A program made the translations under genes and the position numbers. Below are positions 7,433-21,692 of a DNA stretch of 64,000 nt, one piece after another. The notes beneath the pieces were generated by a model. It made no database searches. It saw only the letters and a program-made list of their open reading frames with translations, and had not been told where the DNA came from. The stretch is from positions 7,564,001 through 7,628,000 of the forward strand of contig NZ_CP107796.1 in assembly GCF_036345995.1 (NCBI RefSeq). Reading direction: 5' to 3'. The stretch comes from Streptomyces sp. NBC_00557. Its GTDB lineage: Bacteria; Actinomycetota; Actinomycetes; Streptomycetales; Streptomycetaceae. How positions within the stretch are numbered: position 1 is the first letter of the stretch; each line of letters starts with the position of its first letter.

Positions 7433-9331
7433 TCAGCGGAAGACGTCGTCCGGTTCGTCCCAGTCCGCCGGTTCCTGCGGGGCCCGCGCCCTGCGGGACC
7501 GCGCCTCGTACATCGCGTCGATCTCCGCGGCGTAGTGCCGCACGATCGCGTCCCGGCGCAGCTTCATCGACGGGGTGAGCAGTCCGTTGTCCGCGGCGAA
7601 CGGCTCCTGGAGCACCCGGTACACCCTGATCGACTCCGCGCGGGACACGGCGCTGTTGGCCGAGGCCACGGCCCGCGCGATCTCCTCCCGCAGCGCGTTC
7701 TCCTCGCGGCTCTCCCGGCCCGGACTGTCCCCCTGCAACGCGAGCGCGGCCCGCCAGTGCGCGAGGAAGTCGGGGTCCAGAGTGATCAGGGCGCCGACGC
7801 ACGGCCGGTTGTCGCCGACCACCACCGCCTGGTGGACCAGCGGATGCATCCGCAGCCGCTGCTCCAGCGGGCCCGGGGCGACGCTCTTGCCGCCGCTGGT
7901 GACGATGATGTCCTTCTTGCGCCCGGTGATCGTCAGATACCCCTCCGAGTCCAGCCGCCCGATGTCCCCGGTGGCCAGCCAGCCGCCGCGCAGCACGGCC
8001 CGCGTCGTCTGCTCGTCACCGACATAGCCCTGGAACACCGACGGACCGCGCACCAGGATCTCCCCGTCGTCGGCCACCAGGACCTCCGTGCCCGGCAGCG
8101 GCCGGCCCACCGTCCCGGACTTCTCCCGGCCGAGCGGCTGCATGGTGATCCCGCCGGACGCCTCGGTCAGGCCGTACCCGTCGTGGATGAACACGCCGAT
8201 GCCCTCGTAGAACAGGGTCAGCTCGCGGCTGAGCGAGGAACCGCCCGAGGTGCCGCGCACCACCCGCCCGCCGAGCACCGCGCGCAGCCTGCGGTACACC
8301 GTCCGCTCGAACAGGGCGTGCTGCACCCGGAGATCGAATCCGGGACCCGGCCCGGTGCCCAGCCGGCGGCGCTCCTCGGCCGCCGCGAAGTCCCGGGCGG
8401 TCTGCGCGGCCCGCTCGAACAGGGCGCCCCGGCCCGTCTGCTGGGCGGTCTGCAGGAACTTCTTGTACAGCCTCTCGAAGAACGACGGCACGCCGTACAG
8501 GTACGTCGGCCGGAACGTGGTCAGCGCCGACGCCAGCGACTCCTCGGTCAGCTCCGGTTCGTGCGCCATCAGCACACCGCCGCGCACACACGTCAGCATG
8601 ATCATGAGGCCGTACACATGGGAGAACGGCAGGAACGCCAGGACCGACGGCTGCTGGCCCGGCGGGGCCGCCGTGTGCAGCCAGCCGGCCAGCAGCGTGT
8701 CACAGGGGTAGGCGAGGTTGCGGTGGCTGAGCGCGCAGCCCTGGGCACGGCCGGAGGTGCCGGAGGTGTAGACGACCGCCGCCGTGGCGTCCGGCAGCAC
8801 GATCCGGCGCAGCGACTCCACGGTCGTGTACGGCACGACCGCCCCCTGCTCGACGAGGTCGGGCAGGGCGCCCGCGTCCAGCTGCCAGACGTGGCGCAGC
8901 CGCGGCAGTCCCGCGCACACCGTGCCCACCGTCATCACGCCCTGCTCGTCCTCCACGACCACGGCCACACAGCCGGCGTCCCGCAGGATCCACTCGACCT
9001 GGTCGCGCGAGGACGTCGGATGGATCGGCACGATCTCCGCGCCCACCGCCCACAGCGCGTGGGCGAGCACCGTCCACTCGTACCGGGTGCGGGACATCAG
9101 GGCCACCCGGTGGCCGGGGGATATCCCGGCGGCGATCAGCCCCTTGGCCAGATCGACCACCTCGTCCCGCAGCTCCACGGCCGTCACCTCCTGCCAGGTG
9201 GTGGCGGCGGAGTCCAGCCGGTGGGCGAGCACCGGCAGGGCGGGACGCAGGTCCGCGGTGTCGAAGACGCTGTCGGCGAGGCCGCCGGTGAGCGGCGGGG
9301 CAACGGCGGGAGCGAGGGCGACGTCGGGCAT
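7433..9331 (-). CDS. AMP-dependent synthetase/ligase, long-chain acyl-CoA synthetase-like
   Basis: A 632-residue ANL-superfamily enzyme, expected to activate a carboxylic acid (probably a long-chain fatty acid) with ATP and transfer it to CoA. The P-loop-like motif is VVYTSGTSGRAQGCALSHRN (A3). GYGLTEASGG is A5, WLATGDIGRLDSEGYLTITGRKKDIIV covers A7-A8, and a C-terminal lysine lies in the ...LTPSMKLRRDAI segment (A10). The start MPDVALAPAV is chosen because upstream in-frame sequence reads as non-coding. It is divergent from the DUF6480 gene across 150 bp. Confidence 0.87.
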   Translation of the reverse strand: MPDVALAPAVAPPLTGGLADSVFDTADLRPALPVLAHRLDSAATTWQEVTAVELRDEVVDLAKGLIAAGISPGHRVALMSRTRYEWTVLAHALWAVGAEIVPIHPTSSRDQVEWILRDAGCVAVVVEDEQGVMTVGTVCAGLPRLRHVWQLDAGALPDLVEQGAVVPYTTVESLRRIVLPDATAAVVYTSGTSGRAQGCALSHRNLAYPCDTLLAGWLHTAAPPGQQPSVLAFLPFSHVYGLMIMLTCVRGGVLMAHEPELTEESLASALTTFRPTYLYGVPSFFERLYKKFLQTAQQTGRGALFERAAQTARDFAAAEERRRLGTGPGPGFDLRVQHALFERTVYRRLRAVLGGRVVRGTSGGSSLSRELTLFYEGIGVFIHDGYGLTEASGGITMQPLGREKSGTVGRPLPGTEVLVADDGEILVRGPSVFQGYVGDEQTTRAVLRGGWLATGDIGRLDSEGYLTITGRKKDIIVTSGGKSVAPGPLEQRLRMHPLVHQAVVVGDNRPCVGALITLDPDFLAHWRAALALQGDSPGRESREENALREEIARAVASANSAVSRAESIRVYRVLQEPFAADNGLLTPSMKLRRDAIVRHYAAEIDAMYEARSRRARAPQEPADWDEPDDVFR

Positions 9332-9411
9332 GCGCTGCTCCTGGATGTACGGAGGGTCACACCGCCGATCGGCTCTGTGTCGGCGGTGCTCGAATGTAGC
9401 CCAGGAGACCG

Positions 9412-9429
9412 CGTTCGGTACCCCGAACG
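9412..9429. promoter_or_regulatory. Inverted repeat between acyl-CoA synthetase and DUF6480 genes
   Basis: CGTTCGG (9412-9418) and CCGAACG (9423-9429) form a perfect 7-bp inverted repeat around TACC. It lies midway between the divergent starts at 9331 and 9482, a suitable place for an operator acting on either gene. No obvious regulator gene is next to it. Confidence 0.35.
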
Positions 9430-9481
9430 GGGAAGTCGTGATCGGCTGATGATCTGGGCGTGTCCTGGGGACTCGGCAGAC

Positions 9482-9715
9482 ATGAGTCATGTGAACCCCG
9501 ATCCGGAGCCCGAGCGCAGTACCGGCCTGGAGCCGGGCGGTTCGGTACCGCCCGGCGAGACCCCGCCCGCCGAGAGCAGCATGCCCGAGGCCGGGCCCCG
9601 GGAGACGCACAATCCGCCGCGTGGCTGGGCCAAGGCCCCGCTGACGCTCATCCTGCTCGTCGTCGTCCTGATCGCGGCAGGCTTCCTGGCGTACGCCCTG
9701 GCGCTGATCCTCTGA
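9482..9715 (+). CDS. DUF6480 family small membrane protein
   Basis: A 77-residue protein with an acidic, proline-rich N-terminal half (GLEPGGSVPPGETPPAESS) and a HNPPRGWAKAPL linker. It ends in a single C-terminal transmembrane helix (LILLVVVLIAAGFLAYAL). The GLEPGG.VPPGETPPAE and PRGW segments match the small actinobacterial DUF6480 family as I recall it. It is probably tail-anchored with the acidic part in the cytoplasm. Function is unknown. The first 12 codons overlap no other gene. Confidence 0.8.
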   Translation: MSHVNPDPEPERSTGLEPGGSVPPGETPPAESSMPEAGPRETHNPPRGWAKAPLTLILLVVVLIAAGFLAYALALIL

Positions 9716-9737
9716 CCGGAGCCATCAGCCCTGGACC

Positions 9738-10850
9738 TCAGCCCTGGGTGTGCCGCACGCACTCGGTGACGACGTCCCGCAGGCTGCCCGCCCGCTCCAG
9801 CAGCCTGCGCTGCTCACGTGCGCCGTTGCCCCGGCGCAGCAGCTCGGCGACGCCCTGCTCGGCGCGCTCGGCGTCACCGGCGGCGGTGAGCGCGTCCCCC
9901 GTGTGCTCCAGCAGGGAGCGCAGCACGTGCGCGGCCGGGGCCGGCCGCATGGTCGCCGGGTCGAGCAGCTCCGTCTCCAGGCCGAACCGGGCGGCCTGCC
10001 AGTCGGCGAGCCGCAGCAGGCTCACGCTGTCCTCGGAGGCCGGGCGGCCCGCCCGCCAGTCCCGCGCCGCCGTCTCCACGAGCGCGCGGGCCAGCGTCGC
10101 GATCAGCGCCGCGGTCTCCGCGCTGAGGCACACGTCGGCCACCCGGATCTCCACCGTCGGATAGCGGACGGCCAGCCGCGCGTCGAAGTAGACCATCCCC
10201 TCGTCCAGCAGGGTGCCGGTGGCCACCATCTCCTCCACCCGCCGGTGGTACCGCTCGGCCGACCCGAACGGCTCGGTCGGACCGGCCGACGGCCACCGGT
10301 TCCACACCCGGCTGCGATAGCTGGCGTAACTGGTGTCCTTGCCCTGCCAGAACGGCGAGTTCGCGCTGATCGCGCGCAGCACCGGCAGCCAGGGGCGGAT
10401 CCGGTCGAGGACGGCGACGCCCTCCTCGTCCGACTCCACGCACACATGCACGTGGCAGCCGCACACCAGCTGCTCCCAGGTCGGTATCCCGTAGCGGTCG
10501 GCCAGCCACTCGTAGCGGTGGTTCACGCTCAACGAGGGGCTGACCGGCAGCGGAGAGGTGGCCAGGGCCACGACCGCGCAGCCGAGTTCCCCGGCGTGCC
10601 GGGCCGCCTCCTTGCGGCAGCGCACGATCTCCTCGGCGAGGGCCGTCATGTCCTCCTGCGGATGCGTGGCGAACTCCAGCATCTGCCGGAACAGCTCCTT
10701 CTCGAACACATGCTGTCCGGGATCGTCATGGGCGACCCGGGCGAGGACGGCCGCCGCCAGCGCCTTCGGGTCACCGCTCTCCGGATCGACCAGGAGGAGT
10801 TCCTCCTCCACTCCGACGGTCCGCACCTGGTGCCACCCTTTCGTGTCCAT
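9738..10850 (-). CDS. Glutamate-cysteine ligase family carboxylate-amine ligase (YbdK/EgtA-like)
   Basis: A 370-residue GCS2-family enzyme. TVGVEEELLLVDPESGD is the characteristic N-terminal signature, with QVSGHVHV-like CGCHVHVCV at about residue 130-140 and WNRWPSAGPTEPFGS in the substrate region. Members make a weak peptide bond between glutamate and cysteine (YbdK) or serve in thiol metabolism. The physiological substrate is not known from sequence. It is preceded by a hairpin that belongs to the glgB operon upstream. Confidence 0.85.
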   Translation of the reverse strand: MDTKGWHQVRTVGVEEELLLVDPESGDPKALAAAVLARVAHDDPGQHVFEKELFRQMLEFATHPQEDMTALAEEIVRCRKEAARHAGELGCAVVALATSPLPVSPSLSVNHRYEWLADRYGIPTWEQLVCGCHVHVCVESDEEGVAVLDRIRPWLPVLRAISANSPFWQGKDTSYASYRSRVWNRWPSAGPTEPFGSAERYHRRVEEMVATGTLLDEGMVYFDARLAVRYPTVEIRVADVCLSAETAALIATLARALVETAARDWRAGRPASEDSVSLLRLADWQAARFGLETELLDPATMRPAPAAHVLRSLLEHTGDALTAAGDAERAEQGVAELLRRGNGAREQRRLLERAGSLRDVVTECVRHTQG

Positions 10851-10857
10851 GCCATAA

Positions 10858-10893
10858 GGGGCAGTCGTGGGTCTTCACGACCCCGACTGCCCC
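10858..10893 (-). terminator. Hairpin downstream of the glgE-treS-mak-glgB operon
   Basis: GGGGCAGTCG at 10858-10867 pairs with CGACTGCCCC at 10884-10893, extended by further G:C pairs inside the loop. It lies 26 bp after the glgB stop and just before the YbdK gene, so it is the likely operon terminator. No clear T-tract follows it. Confidence 0.65.
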
Positions 10894-10918
10894 TGCGCGG
10901 GCCGCCGACACCTGTGCC

Positions 10919-13120
10919 TCAGCGTTCCGGCCTGAGCCACACGGTGGCGAGCGGCGGCAGCGTGAGCCTGAGGAACCCGTCCTCGGGCTTGAGCGGACCG
11001 TCGTTGCCGACGCCGCTGCCGCCGTAGCGGACGTCGTCGGTGTTCAGCTCCTCCTGCCAGGCGCGGACCGAGTCCGGGACCCACAGCCGGTAGTCGTGCC
11101 GGACGACGGGGGAGAAGTTCGACACCGCGAGCAGCGGGGAGCCGCTGGCGGCGAAGCGCAGGAACGCGAAGACGTTGTCGTCCGCCGCGTCGCACAGCAC
11201 CCACTGGAAGCCCGCCGGGTCGGTGTCCCGCTGCCACAGCGCCGGGGTCGCCCGGTACACGGTGTTCAGGTCCCGCACGAGATCCCGCACGCCTCGGTGG
11301 TCACCCGCCGAGTGGTAGTCGTCCGCGAGCAGCCACCATTCCGGGCCGTGCGCCTCGGACCACTCTGCCCCCTGCGCGAACTCCTGCCCCATGAACAGCA
11401 GCTGTTTGCCCGGGTGGGCCCACATGAACCCCAGATAGGCGCGGTGGTTGGCGCGCCGCTGCCACCAGTCGCCGGGCATCTTCGACACGAGGGCCTGCTT
11501 GCCGTGCACGACCTCGTCGTGGGAGATCGGCAGGACGTAGTTCTCGCTGTAGGCGTACACCATCGAGAAGGTCATCTCGTGGTGGTGGTACTTGCGGTGC
11601 ACCGGCTCCTTCTGGATGTACTGCAGCGAGTCGTGCATCCAGCCCATGTTCCACTTCAGCCCGAAGCCGAGCCCGCCGCAGTCCGTCGGCCGGGTCACCC
11701 CGTCCCAGGCGGTGGACTCCTCGGCGATGGTCACCACCCCCGGGCAGCGCCGGTAGACGGTGGCGTTCATCTCCTGCAGGAAGGCCACCGCGGCCAGGTC
11801 CTCCCGCCCGCCGAACACGTTCGGCTCCCACTGGCCGGAGTCCCGCGAGTAGTCCAGGTAGAGCATCGAGGCGACGGCGTCCACGCGCAGTCCGTCGATG
11901 TGGAACTCCTGGCACCAGTACACCGCGTTGGCGACGAGGAAGTTGCGCACCTCGGTGCGGCCGTAGTCGAACTCGTACGTCCCCCAGTCCGGGTGCTCGG
12001 CGCGGGTCGCGTTCCCGGGCTCGTACAGCGGGTCCCCGTCGAACCGGGCCAGCGCCCAGTCGTCCTTGGGGAAGTGCGCCGGCACCCAGTCCATGATCAC
12101 GCCGATGCCGGCCCGGTGCAGCGAGTCCACCAGGTACCGGAAGTCGTCCGGGGAGCCGAGACGGGGCGTCGGCGCGTAGTAGGAGGTGACCTGGTAGCCC
12201 CAGGACCCGCTGAACGGATGCCCGGCGACCGGCATCAGCTCCACATGCGTGAAGCCCATCTCCTTGACGTACGCGGGCAGTTCCTCGGCGAGCTGACGAT
12301 AGGTCAGCCCTGGCTTCCAGGACGGCAGATGGACCTCGTACACCGAGAACGGCGCCTCGTGCACCGGCGTGTCACCCCGGTGGGCCATCCACTCGGCGTC
12401 GCCCCACGCGTACTGCGACGCCGTCACGACCGACGCCGTGTCCGGCGGCACCTCCGTGGCCCGGGCCATCGGGTCGGCCTTGAGGAACCGGTGGCCGTAC
12501 CGCGAGGTGATCTCGAACTTGTACCGCGCGCCCTCCCCGATCCCCGGCAGGAACAGCTCCCACACGCCGGACGCGCCCAGCGAGCGCATCGGGTACTGCG
12601 TGCCGTCCCAGTACGTGAAGTCACCGGCCACCCGCACCCCCTGGGCGTTGGGCGCCCACACGGTGAAACGGGTGCCTGCCACGCCCTGGTGCGTCATCGG
12701 CTCGGCGCCGAGCGCCTGCCACAGCTGCTCGTGCCGGCCCTCCCGGATCAGATGCAGGTCCAGCTCGCCGAGGGCGGGCAGGAAGCGGTAGGGGTCGTGC
12801 ACCTCCAGCTCGGCGTCGTCGTACGCGACCAGCAGCGTGTACGACGGGATCTCCGGGTACGGCAGCACGGCCGCGAACAGGCCGTCGCCCTCCGAGTGCA
12901 GGGCGCTCCGTTTCCCGTCGGCGACGACGCTCACCGCGCGCGCGTTCGGCCGCAGTGCCCGGAACAGGATCCCGCCCGGGACCGGGTGGGCGCCCAGCAG
13001 GGCGTGCGGATCGTGGTGGGCGCCGCCCAGCAGCCGGCCGCGGTCGGCCGGGCCGAGCGGTGCGGCCTTCACCGGCGCGGGGCCGGCGGCCTCGGGCAGT
13101 GCGGTGTCGCGCAGGGCCAT
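10919..13120 (-). CDS. glgB: 1,4-alpha-glucan branching enzyme
   Basis: A 733-residue GH13 branching enzyme that creates alpha-1,6 branches in glycogen-like glucan. After two N-terminal carbohydrate-binding/early-set domains (about 25-230) the catalytic barrel shows [17 protein letters not shown] (nucleophile Asp), [12 protein letters not shown] (acid/base Glu) and [10 protein letters not shown] (third Asp). The final domain ends [13 protein letters not shown]. Start ATG ([10 protein letters not shown]) is 4 bp after the mak stop. It is the last gene of the glgE-treS-mak-glgB operon, where branching gives GlgE new acceptor ends. Confidence 0.96.
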   Translation of the reverse strand: MALRDTALPEAAGPAPVKAAPLGPADRGRLLGGAHHDPHALLGAHPVPGGILFRALRPNARAVSVVADGKRSALHSEGDGLFAAVLPYPEIPSYTLLVAYDDAELEVHDPYRFLPALGELDLHLIREGRHEQLWQALGAEPMTHQGVAGTRFTVWAPNAQGVRVAGDFTYWDGTQYPMRSLGASGVWELFLPGIGEGARYKFEITSRYGHRFLKADPMARATEVPPDTASVVTASQYAWGDAEWMAHRGDTPVHEAPFSVYEVHLPSWKPGLTYRQLAEELPAYVKEMGFTHVELMPVAGHPFSGSWGYQVTSYYAPTPRLGSPDDFRYLVDSLHRAGIGVIMDWVPAHFPKDDWALARFDGDPLYEPGNATRAEHPDWGTYEFDYGRTEVRNFLVANAVYWCQEFHIDGLRVDAVASMLYLDYSRDSGQWEPNVFGGREDLAAVAFLQEMNATVYRRCPGVVTIAEESTAWDGVTRPTDCGGLGFGLKWNMGWMHDSLQYIQKEPVHRKYHHHEMTFSMVYAYSENYVLPISHDEVVHGKQALVSKMPGDWWQRRANHRAYLGFMWAHPGKQLLFMGQEFAQGAEWSEAHGPEWWLLADDYHSAGDHRGVRDLVRDLNTVYRATPALWQRDTDPAGFQWVLCDAADDNVFAFLRFAASGSPLLAVSNFSPVVRHDYRLWVPDSVRAWQEELNTDDVRYGGSGVGNDGPLKPEDGFLRLTLPPLATVWLRPER

Positions 13121-13124
13121 GACC

Positions 13125-14489
13125 TCAGCCTCCCCACACGGCGAGCCGCTTGATCGCCGCCATCGGTACCGGCAGCCAGTCCGGCCGGTGTCTCGCCTCG
13201 TACAGCACCTCGTACACCGCCCTGTCCGTCTCGTGCGCGCGCAGCAGCGCGTGCTTCTTGCGTGGATCCCAGCCGGCGCGGACCGCGTAGCCCGCGCAGA
13301 ACGCCTCCCGGCAGCGGCGCGCCCATTCGGGTCGCCAGGGGCGGCGCTGCCGGGCCGCGTAGTCGAAGGAGCGCAGCATCCCCGCCACGTCCCGCACCGG
13401 GGACTGCGGGGCACACCGCTCGGCGAGCGGCCGGGACGGCTCGCCCTCGAAGTCGATGACGAACCAGTCGCGCCCGGCCCGCAGCACCTGCCCGAGATGC
13501 AGGTCCCCGTGGATGCGCTGCGCGGGCGGCCCGGTGTCGCAGGTGGCGAGCGCCGCGAACGCGGCCCTGAGCCCCGGCACGAAGGGCAGCAGCCCCGGTA
13601 CGGCGTGCGCGGCCGCGTCCAGCCGGGCGCACATCGCCTCGGCCGTGCGCAGGTTCTCGCCCGGCCCTGCCGGACCGAACGCCTCGGCCAGCGCCAGATG
13701 CACCTCGGCCATAGCCCGGCCCAGCTCACGGGCCTCGGCGGTGAAGTCGTCGCCGGAGGCGAGCGCGCGCAGCGCCAGCGTCCAGCCGTCGGTCGCGTCC
13801 GGCAGGAACGGCTGCAGCACGCCCAGCGTGGCCGGCTGCGGCGCGGTCGTGCCGAACCAGGCCACCGGCGCGGGCACCCGGGTGCAGCCCTGCGCGGCCA
13901 GCGCGGCCGTCACCTCCAGGTCCGGGTTGACGCCCGGCTGGATCCGGCGGAACAGCTTCAGGATGTAGGCGTCGCCGTACACGATCGAGGAGTTGGACTG
14001 CTCGGCGTCCAGCAGACGCGGCGGCAGACCGCCGGGCACGTCGGCGGCCGGGTCCGCCTCGAACCGCAGCGGGCCGGCCGCACCGGGCTGCCGCAGCCGT
14101 TCCAGCAGCAGGTGCGCCGAGCGCGGATCGTGCAGCGCGTCGTACACGGCGAGCCCGGCGAGGGGACCCTGGCCGGCGCGCCCGATGTACGCCCGCTCCA
14201 GCCGGGGGGCGAGGTGCTCGCGCAGGCCCAGCAGCAGCTGGTAGCAGTCACCGGGCGGTGGAGTGCCGCCCGGCGTGGGCACGGGTGCGTGCGAGGCGTG
14301 CACCAGCAGATGCAGACATCCCGGGAACAGCTCGGTCACGGAGAGCACCGAAAGATCGGTGACGGGCCGGTCCTTGCCCGCGAACCAGCGTTGCCTCGGC
14401 AGCCACTCACGCAGCAGCCCGCTGAGAGAGGCGAAGGGGCCGTCGGGGCCCGCCACCGCTCTGGGGCGGACGGTGATGGTCTTCGGCAT
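13125..14489 (-). CDS. mak: Maltokinase
   Basis: A 454-residue kinase-fold protein that phosphorylates maltose to maltose-1-phosphate, the GlgE substrate. The conserved N-terminal cap contains [14 protein letters not shown]. The catalytic centre is [14 protein letters not shown], and the metal/activation motif is [14 protein letters not shown] with [14 protein letters not shown] after it. It sits between treS (31 bp) and glgB (4 bp) on the same strand, the standard order for the trehalose-to-glucan pathway. In related genomes treS and mak may be fused; here they are separate. Confidence 0.94.
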   Translation of the reverse strand: MPKTITVRPRAVAGPDGPFASLSGLLREWLPRQRWFAGKDRPVTDLSVLSVTELFPGCLHLLVHASHAPVPTPGGTPPPGDCYQLLLGLREHLAPRLERAYIGRAGQGPLAGLAVYDALHDPRSAHLLLERLRQPGAAGPLRFEADPAADVPGGLPPRLLDAEQSNSSIVYGDAYILKLFRRIQPGVNPDLEVTAALAAQGCTRVPAPVAWFGTTAPQPATLGVLQPFLPDATDGWTLALRALASGDDFTAEARELGRAMAEVHLALAEAFGPAGPGENLRTAEAMCARLDAAAHAVPGLLPFVPGLRAAFAALATCDTGPPAQRIHGDLHLGQVLRAGRDWFVIDFEGEPSRPLAERCAPQSPVRDVAGMLRSFDYAARQRRPWRPEWARRCREAFCAGYAVRAGWDPRKKHALLRAHETDRAVYEVLYEARHRPDWLPVPMAAIKRLAVWGG

Positions 14490-14520
14490 GGTGACGCGTC
14501 CTTTCCTCGGCGCCGGTCGT

Positions 14521-16235
<1,715 letters not shown>

Positions 16236-16239
<4 letters not shown>

Positions 16240-18236
16240 GAGGCTGCGGGCCCTCCGTTCCGGGGCGTCGGACGCCCGACGTGGAGCACGTGCGCCGGCG
16301 CGCTGCCCGGCGTCAGGCGCACGTAGTTGGTCCTGCCCCAGTGGTACGTCTCACCCGTCAGCTCGTCGTGCACGGACAGGGTGGCGTGCCAGTCCAGGCC
16401 GAGTTGCGGCATGTCCAACGAGACCGTGGCCTCCTGGGTGTGGTGCGGGTCGAGGTTCACGACCACGACGACCGTGTCCGTTCCCGCGCTCTTGCTGTAG
16501 GCGAGCACGGCATCGTTGTCAGTCTGGTGGAAGCGGAGATTCCGCAGGCGCTGTAGCGCCGGGTGCTGCCGTCGGATGGTGTTCAGCCGGGTGATGAGCG
16601 GTGCGATGGTACGGCCCTCGCGCGCCGCCGCCTCCCAGTCGCGGGGCCTGAGCTGGTACTTCTCCGAGTCGAGGTACTCCTCGCTGCCCTCCCTGAGCGG
16701 GGTGTTCTCGCACAGTTCGTAGCCGCTGTAGATGCCCCAGGAGGGGGAGAGGGTGGCGGCGAGCACGGCCCGGACCTCGAAGGCGGGCCGGCCGCCGTGC
16801 TGGAGGTAGGCGTGCAGGATGTCGGGGGTGTTGGCGAAGAAGTTCGGCCGCATGTAGGCCGCCGCCTGCCCCGACAGCTCGGTGAGGTACTCGGTCAGTT
16901 CCTGCTTGCTGTTGCGCCAGGTGAAGTAGGTGTAGGACTGCTGGAAGCCGATCTGGGCGAGGGTGTGCATCATCGCCGGGCGGGTGAACGCCTCCGCCAG
17001 GAAGATCACGTCGGGGTCGCGGTCGTTGACCTCGGCGATGACGCGTTCCCAGAAGACGACCGGTTTGGTGTGCGGGTTGTCCACGCGGAAGATCCGCACC
17101 CCGTGGTCCATCCAGTGCCGCAGGATCCGCACGGTCTCGGCGACCAGGCCGTCCATGTCCGCGTCGAAGGCGATGGGGTAGATGTCCTGGTACTTCTTCG
17201 GCGGGTTCTCGGCGTAGGCGATCGTGCCGTCGGGCCGGTGGTGGAACCACTCCGGGTGCTTTTCCACCCAGGGATGGTCCGGCGAGCACTGCAGCGCGAA
17301 GTCCAGCGCGACTTCCAGGCCGTGGGAGCGTGCCTGGGCGACGAAGAAGTCGAAGTCCTCCAGGGTGCCCAGAGCGGGGTGGACGGCGTCGTGGCCGCCC
17401 TCGGGGGAGCCGATGGCCCAGGGCACGCCGACGTCGTCGGGGCCGGCGGTGAGGGTGTTGTTGGGGCCCTTGCGGAAGGTCGTGCCGATGGGGTGGACGG
17501 GCGGCAGGTAGACGACGTCGAAGCCCATGTCGGCGATCGGCTTCAGCCGGCGCGCGGCGGTGCGGAAGGTGCCGTGGGGGCGTTCGGCGGTGCCCTCGGA
17601 GCGGGGGAAGAACTCGTACCAGGAGCCGTACAGGGCCCGCTCCCGCTCCACCAGCAGCGGCATCGGGTCGGAGGCGGTCACCAGCTCCCGCAGCGGATGA
17701 CGGGCCAGCACGTCCGTCACCTCCGGCGCCAGCGCCGCCTGCAGACGCTCGTGCACCGGCAGGAAGTCGTCCCCGAGGGCCCGCGCGGCGGCGAGGACAA
17801 CGTTTCTCTCCGGGCCCTTCGGGACCCCGGCGGCGGCGCGCTCGTACAGCTCGGCGCCCTCCTCCAGCACCAGCCCGGCGTCGATTCCGGCCGGCACCTT
17901 GACCGAGGCGGTGTGCCGCCAGGTCGCCAGCGGGTGACTCCACGCCTCCACGCGGAAGGTCCAACGGCCCGTGGCGTCCGGGGTGACCTCCGCCCCCCAC
18001 AGGTCGCTGCCGGGCGACAGTTCGCGCATCGGCGTCCACGGGCCACGGCGGCCCCTGGGATCGCGCAGGACCACGTTGGCGCCCACGGCATCGTGCCCTT
18101 CACGGAACACGGTGGCCGTGACCTGGAAGGTCTCGCCGGCCACCGCCTTCGCCGGGCGCCTGCCGCACTCCACGGCCGGCCGGACGTCGCGTACCGGTAC
18201 ACGGCCGATGGCCGGGGTCCTGCGCATGTATCTCAC
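16236..18236 (-). CDS. glgE: Alpha-1,4-glucan:maltose-1-phosphate maltosyltransferase
   Basis: A 666-residue GH13_3 enzyme that adds maltose units from maltose-1-phosphate to linear alpha-glucan. The N-terminal beta domain (about 1-120) precedes a helical insert and the barrel. The nucleophile region [12 protein letters not shown] places Asp at residue 386, and [10 protein letters not shown] places the acid/base Glu at 415. Their 29-residue spacing equals that of the characterised Streptomyces enzyme. It is first in glgE-treS-mak-glgB. The upstream spacer of about 100 bp to the DUF5133 gene could hold its promoter. Confidence 0.96.
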
Positions 18237-18336
18237 CTCCGCCGTGCGCGGAGCCGGGCGCCCGGCCCGGCTCCGCGATCCGAGAGGGACCGGCGTACGC
18301 CGGCCCCCGGGGGGAACGCCTTGTTACGGTGCCAGG

Positions 18337-18636
18337 TCAGGGGCTTGGCGCCGTGGATCGCCGCTCCGGTGGCGGCGCTCTTCTGGCCGATCGGCGCGGC
18401 CGCGGCCGTCCGTCCTGCTCGCGCAGGTAGGTGACCAGACTGGTGCGCAGATAGCGCTCGGCTGCGTCCGCGGCCTCGCGGGCACAGCGTTTGCCCATCA
18501 GTACGCACAGCGTGTAGCCCGAGTCCTCGAAGGTGGCCCGGACCGTGCGGTCGTGGGGCGAGGCGAGCATCACGCGCTCCCACGCCCGGTAACGCCGCAA
18601 CGCCCGGGCCACTTCGGCCTTGGCGGGTAGCAGCAT
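18337..18636 (-). CDS. DUF5133-like small protein
   Basis: A 99-residue protein. The stretch DSGYTLCVLMGKR and the helical segment around it resemble the YTLCVxTGT core of the actinobacterial DUF5133 family, which is often found near stress and regulatory genes. The C-terminal 20 residues are a low-complexity basic tail. ATG at 18636 is preferred; a GTG 12 bases upstream is also possible. It lies upstream of glgE on the same strand and is divergent from the RsbW-like/glgX pair. Confidence 0.65.
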   Translation of the reverse strand: MLLPAKAEVARALRRYRAWERVMLASPHDRTVRATFEDSGYTLCVLMGKRCAREAADAAERYLRTSLVTYLREQDGRPRPRRSARRAPPPERRSTAPSP

Positions 18637-18964
18637 TGCCCTCTTCACCTTCCACGCTCTCGACTGGGCGCGTTCCCGACTGTCGGGTGGCGTCCGCGCA
18701 CGGAAGGGCGCGGCACCGTTACGGCGATCGAGGCTTTCACTTATGGTGCACGGATGATGACGCAGCGTCTTGTTGGATCTTCAACGAGGGGTGTGTGTCG
18801 GACTCTCGTGTTGCACGAATGGCGTAGCGCCCTCACCGTTGAAGTGACTCAGAAGCGATCAGCGCTCACGCTGTGTGTCCGGGCATCGGTCCCGGACGGG
18901 CATCCGGGAACTCTCCCGGACGGGCGAGGGGAGCGAGAGCTTCGCCGGTGAGGAGCAAGCGACA
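18637..18964. promoter_or_regulatory. Divergent intergenic region with direct repeats
   Basis: A 328-bp gene-free region between the DUF5133 gene (minus) and the degenerate GHKL gene (plus). The 12-mer TCCCGGACGGGC occurs twice, at 18890-18901 and 18914-18925 (24-bp period). A GTTG...CAAC short inverted repeat lies at 18772-18785. It must contain the promoter for the ATPase-like/glgX pair, but I cannot assign -35/-10 boxes with confidence. GAGGAG precedes the ATG at 18965. Confidence 0.5.
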
Positions 18965-19506
18965 ATGAAGACCGCAGTGCCCTGCTACTACCACCTCGAC
19001 GTGGAAGTCAGCCCGGAACGGGTGGGACAGGTCAGCCGCATCCTGGCCGCCCACCTCCGCTACTGGGATCTCGAGAACCTGACGGATCCCGTCTGCCGCG
19101 GCGCTGAGATGCTGCTGCGGGCGATCGACGAGCACGCGAAGGACAAGCACACATCCATCGAGATGTGGTGGAACGGCCAGCACCTCATCACCGCCTTCGG
19201 TGACGACGACCCGGATCTGCGCCCCGACCAGGACCTGCGGGCCTGCCTGGCGGACATCGCCGCCATGAGCGACGGCTGGGGCTGCTGCGCCTCGGACACC
19301 GGCAGCAAGATCATCTGGTTCTCGCAGCGCGCCCGGGCCGGCCAGCGCGTCCCGCTGGTGCCGACCGCCCCCGCGCCGACACTGCGCACGGGCCTTCAGG
19401 TGCCCCGCGAGGAGCGGGTGGCCGTGCTGGCCGCGCCGGCCGCGGCCATGGACGACGCGCTCGCCGCGCCGGCCGCCGCACCGGACGCCGCCCTGGAGGG
19501 CAGCCG

Positions 19507-19510
<4 letters not shown>
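18965..19510 (+). CDS. Degenerate RsbW-like (GHKL) protein coupled to glgX
   Basis: A 181-residue protein whose first 125 residues resemble small RsbW-type ATPases: [20 protein letters not shown], then [15 protein letters not shown] in the N-box position, and [15 protein letters not shown] at the end of the fold. The N-box Asn that coordinates Mg-ATP in active members appears replaced by Arg, and the glycine-rich lid is not visible. It may therefore bind no ATP and act as a protein-interaction module. The last 50 residues are an Ala-rich tail. Its TGA overlaps the glgX GTG (GTGA), so it is translated with the debranching enzyme. Confidence 0.7.
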
Positions 19511-21646
<2,136 letters not shown>

Positions 21647-21651
<5 letters not shown>

Positions 21652-21692
21652 GCGCCGGCGCCCGACCGCGACGGCGCGGGCGGGCGCTCAGC
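21647..21692. terminator. Bidirectional hairpin between glgX and VOC gene
   Basis: GCTGAGCGCC at 21647-21656 pairs with GGGCGCTCAGC ending at 21692, with further GC-rich pairing inside. It includes the stop codons of both convergent genes, so it could end transcription from either side. No T-tract is present. Confidence 0.5.

Noticed and set aside
7241..9481. Long plus-strand open frame ahead of DUF6480
   Set aside because: It is antisense to the acyl-CoA synthetase gene. Only its last 77 codons, starting at 9482, match a family.
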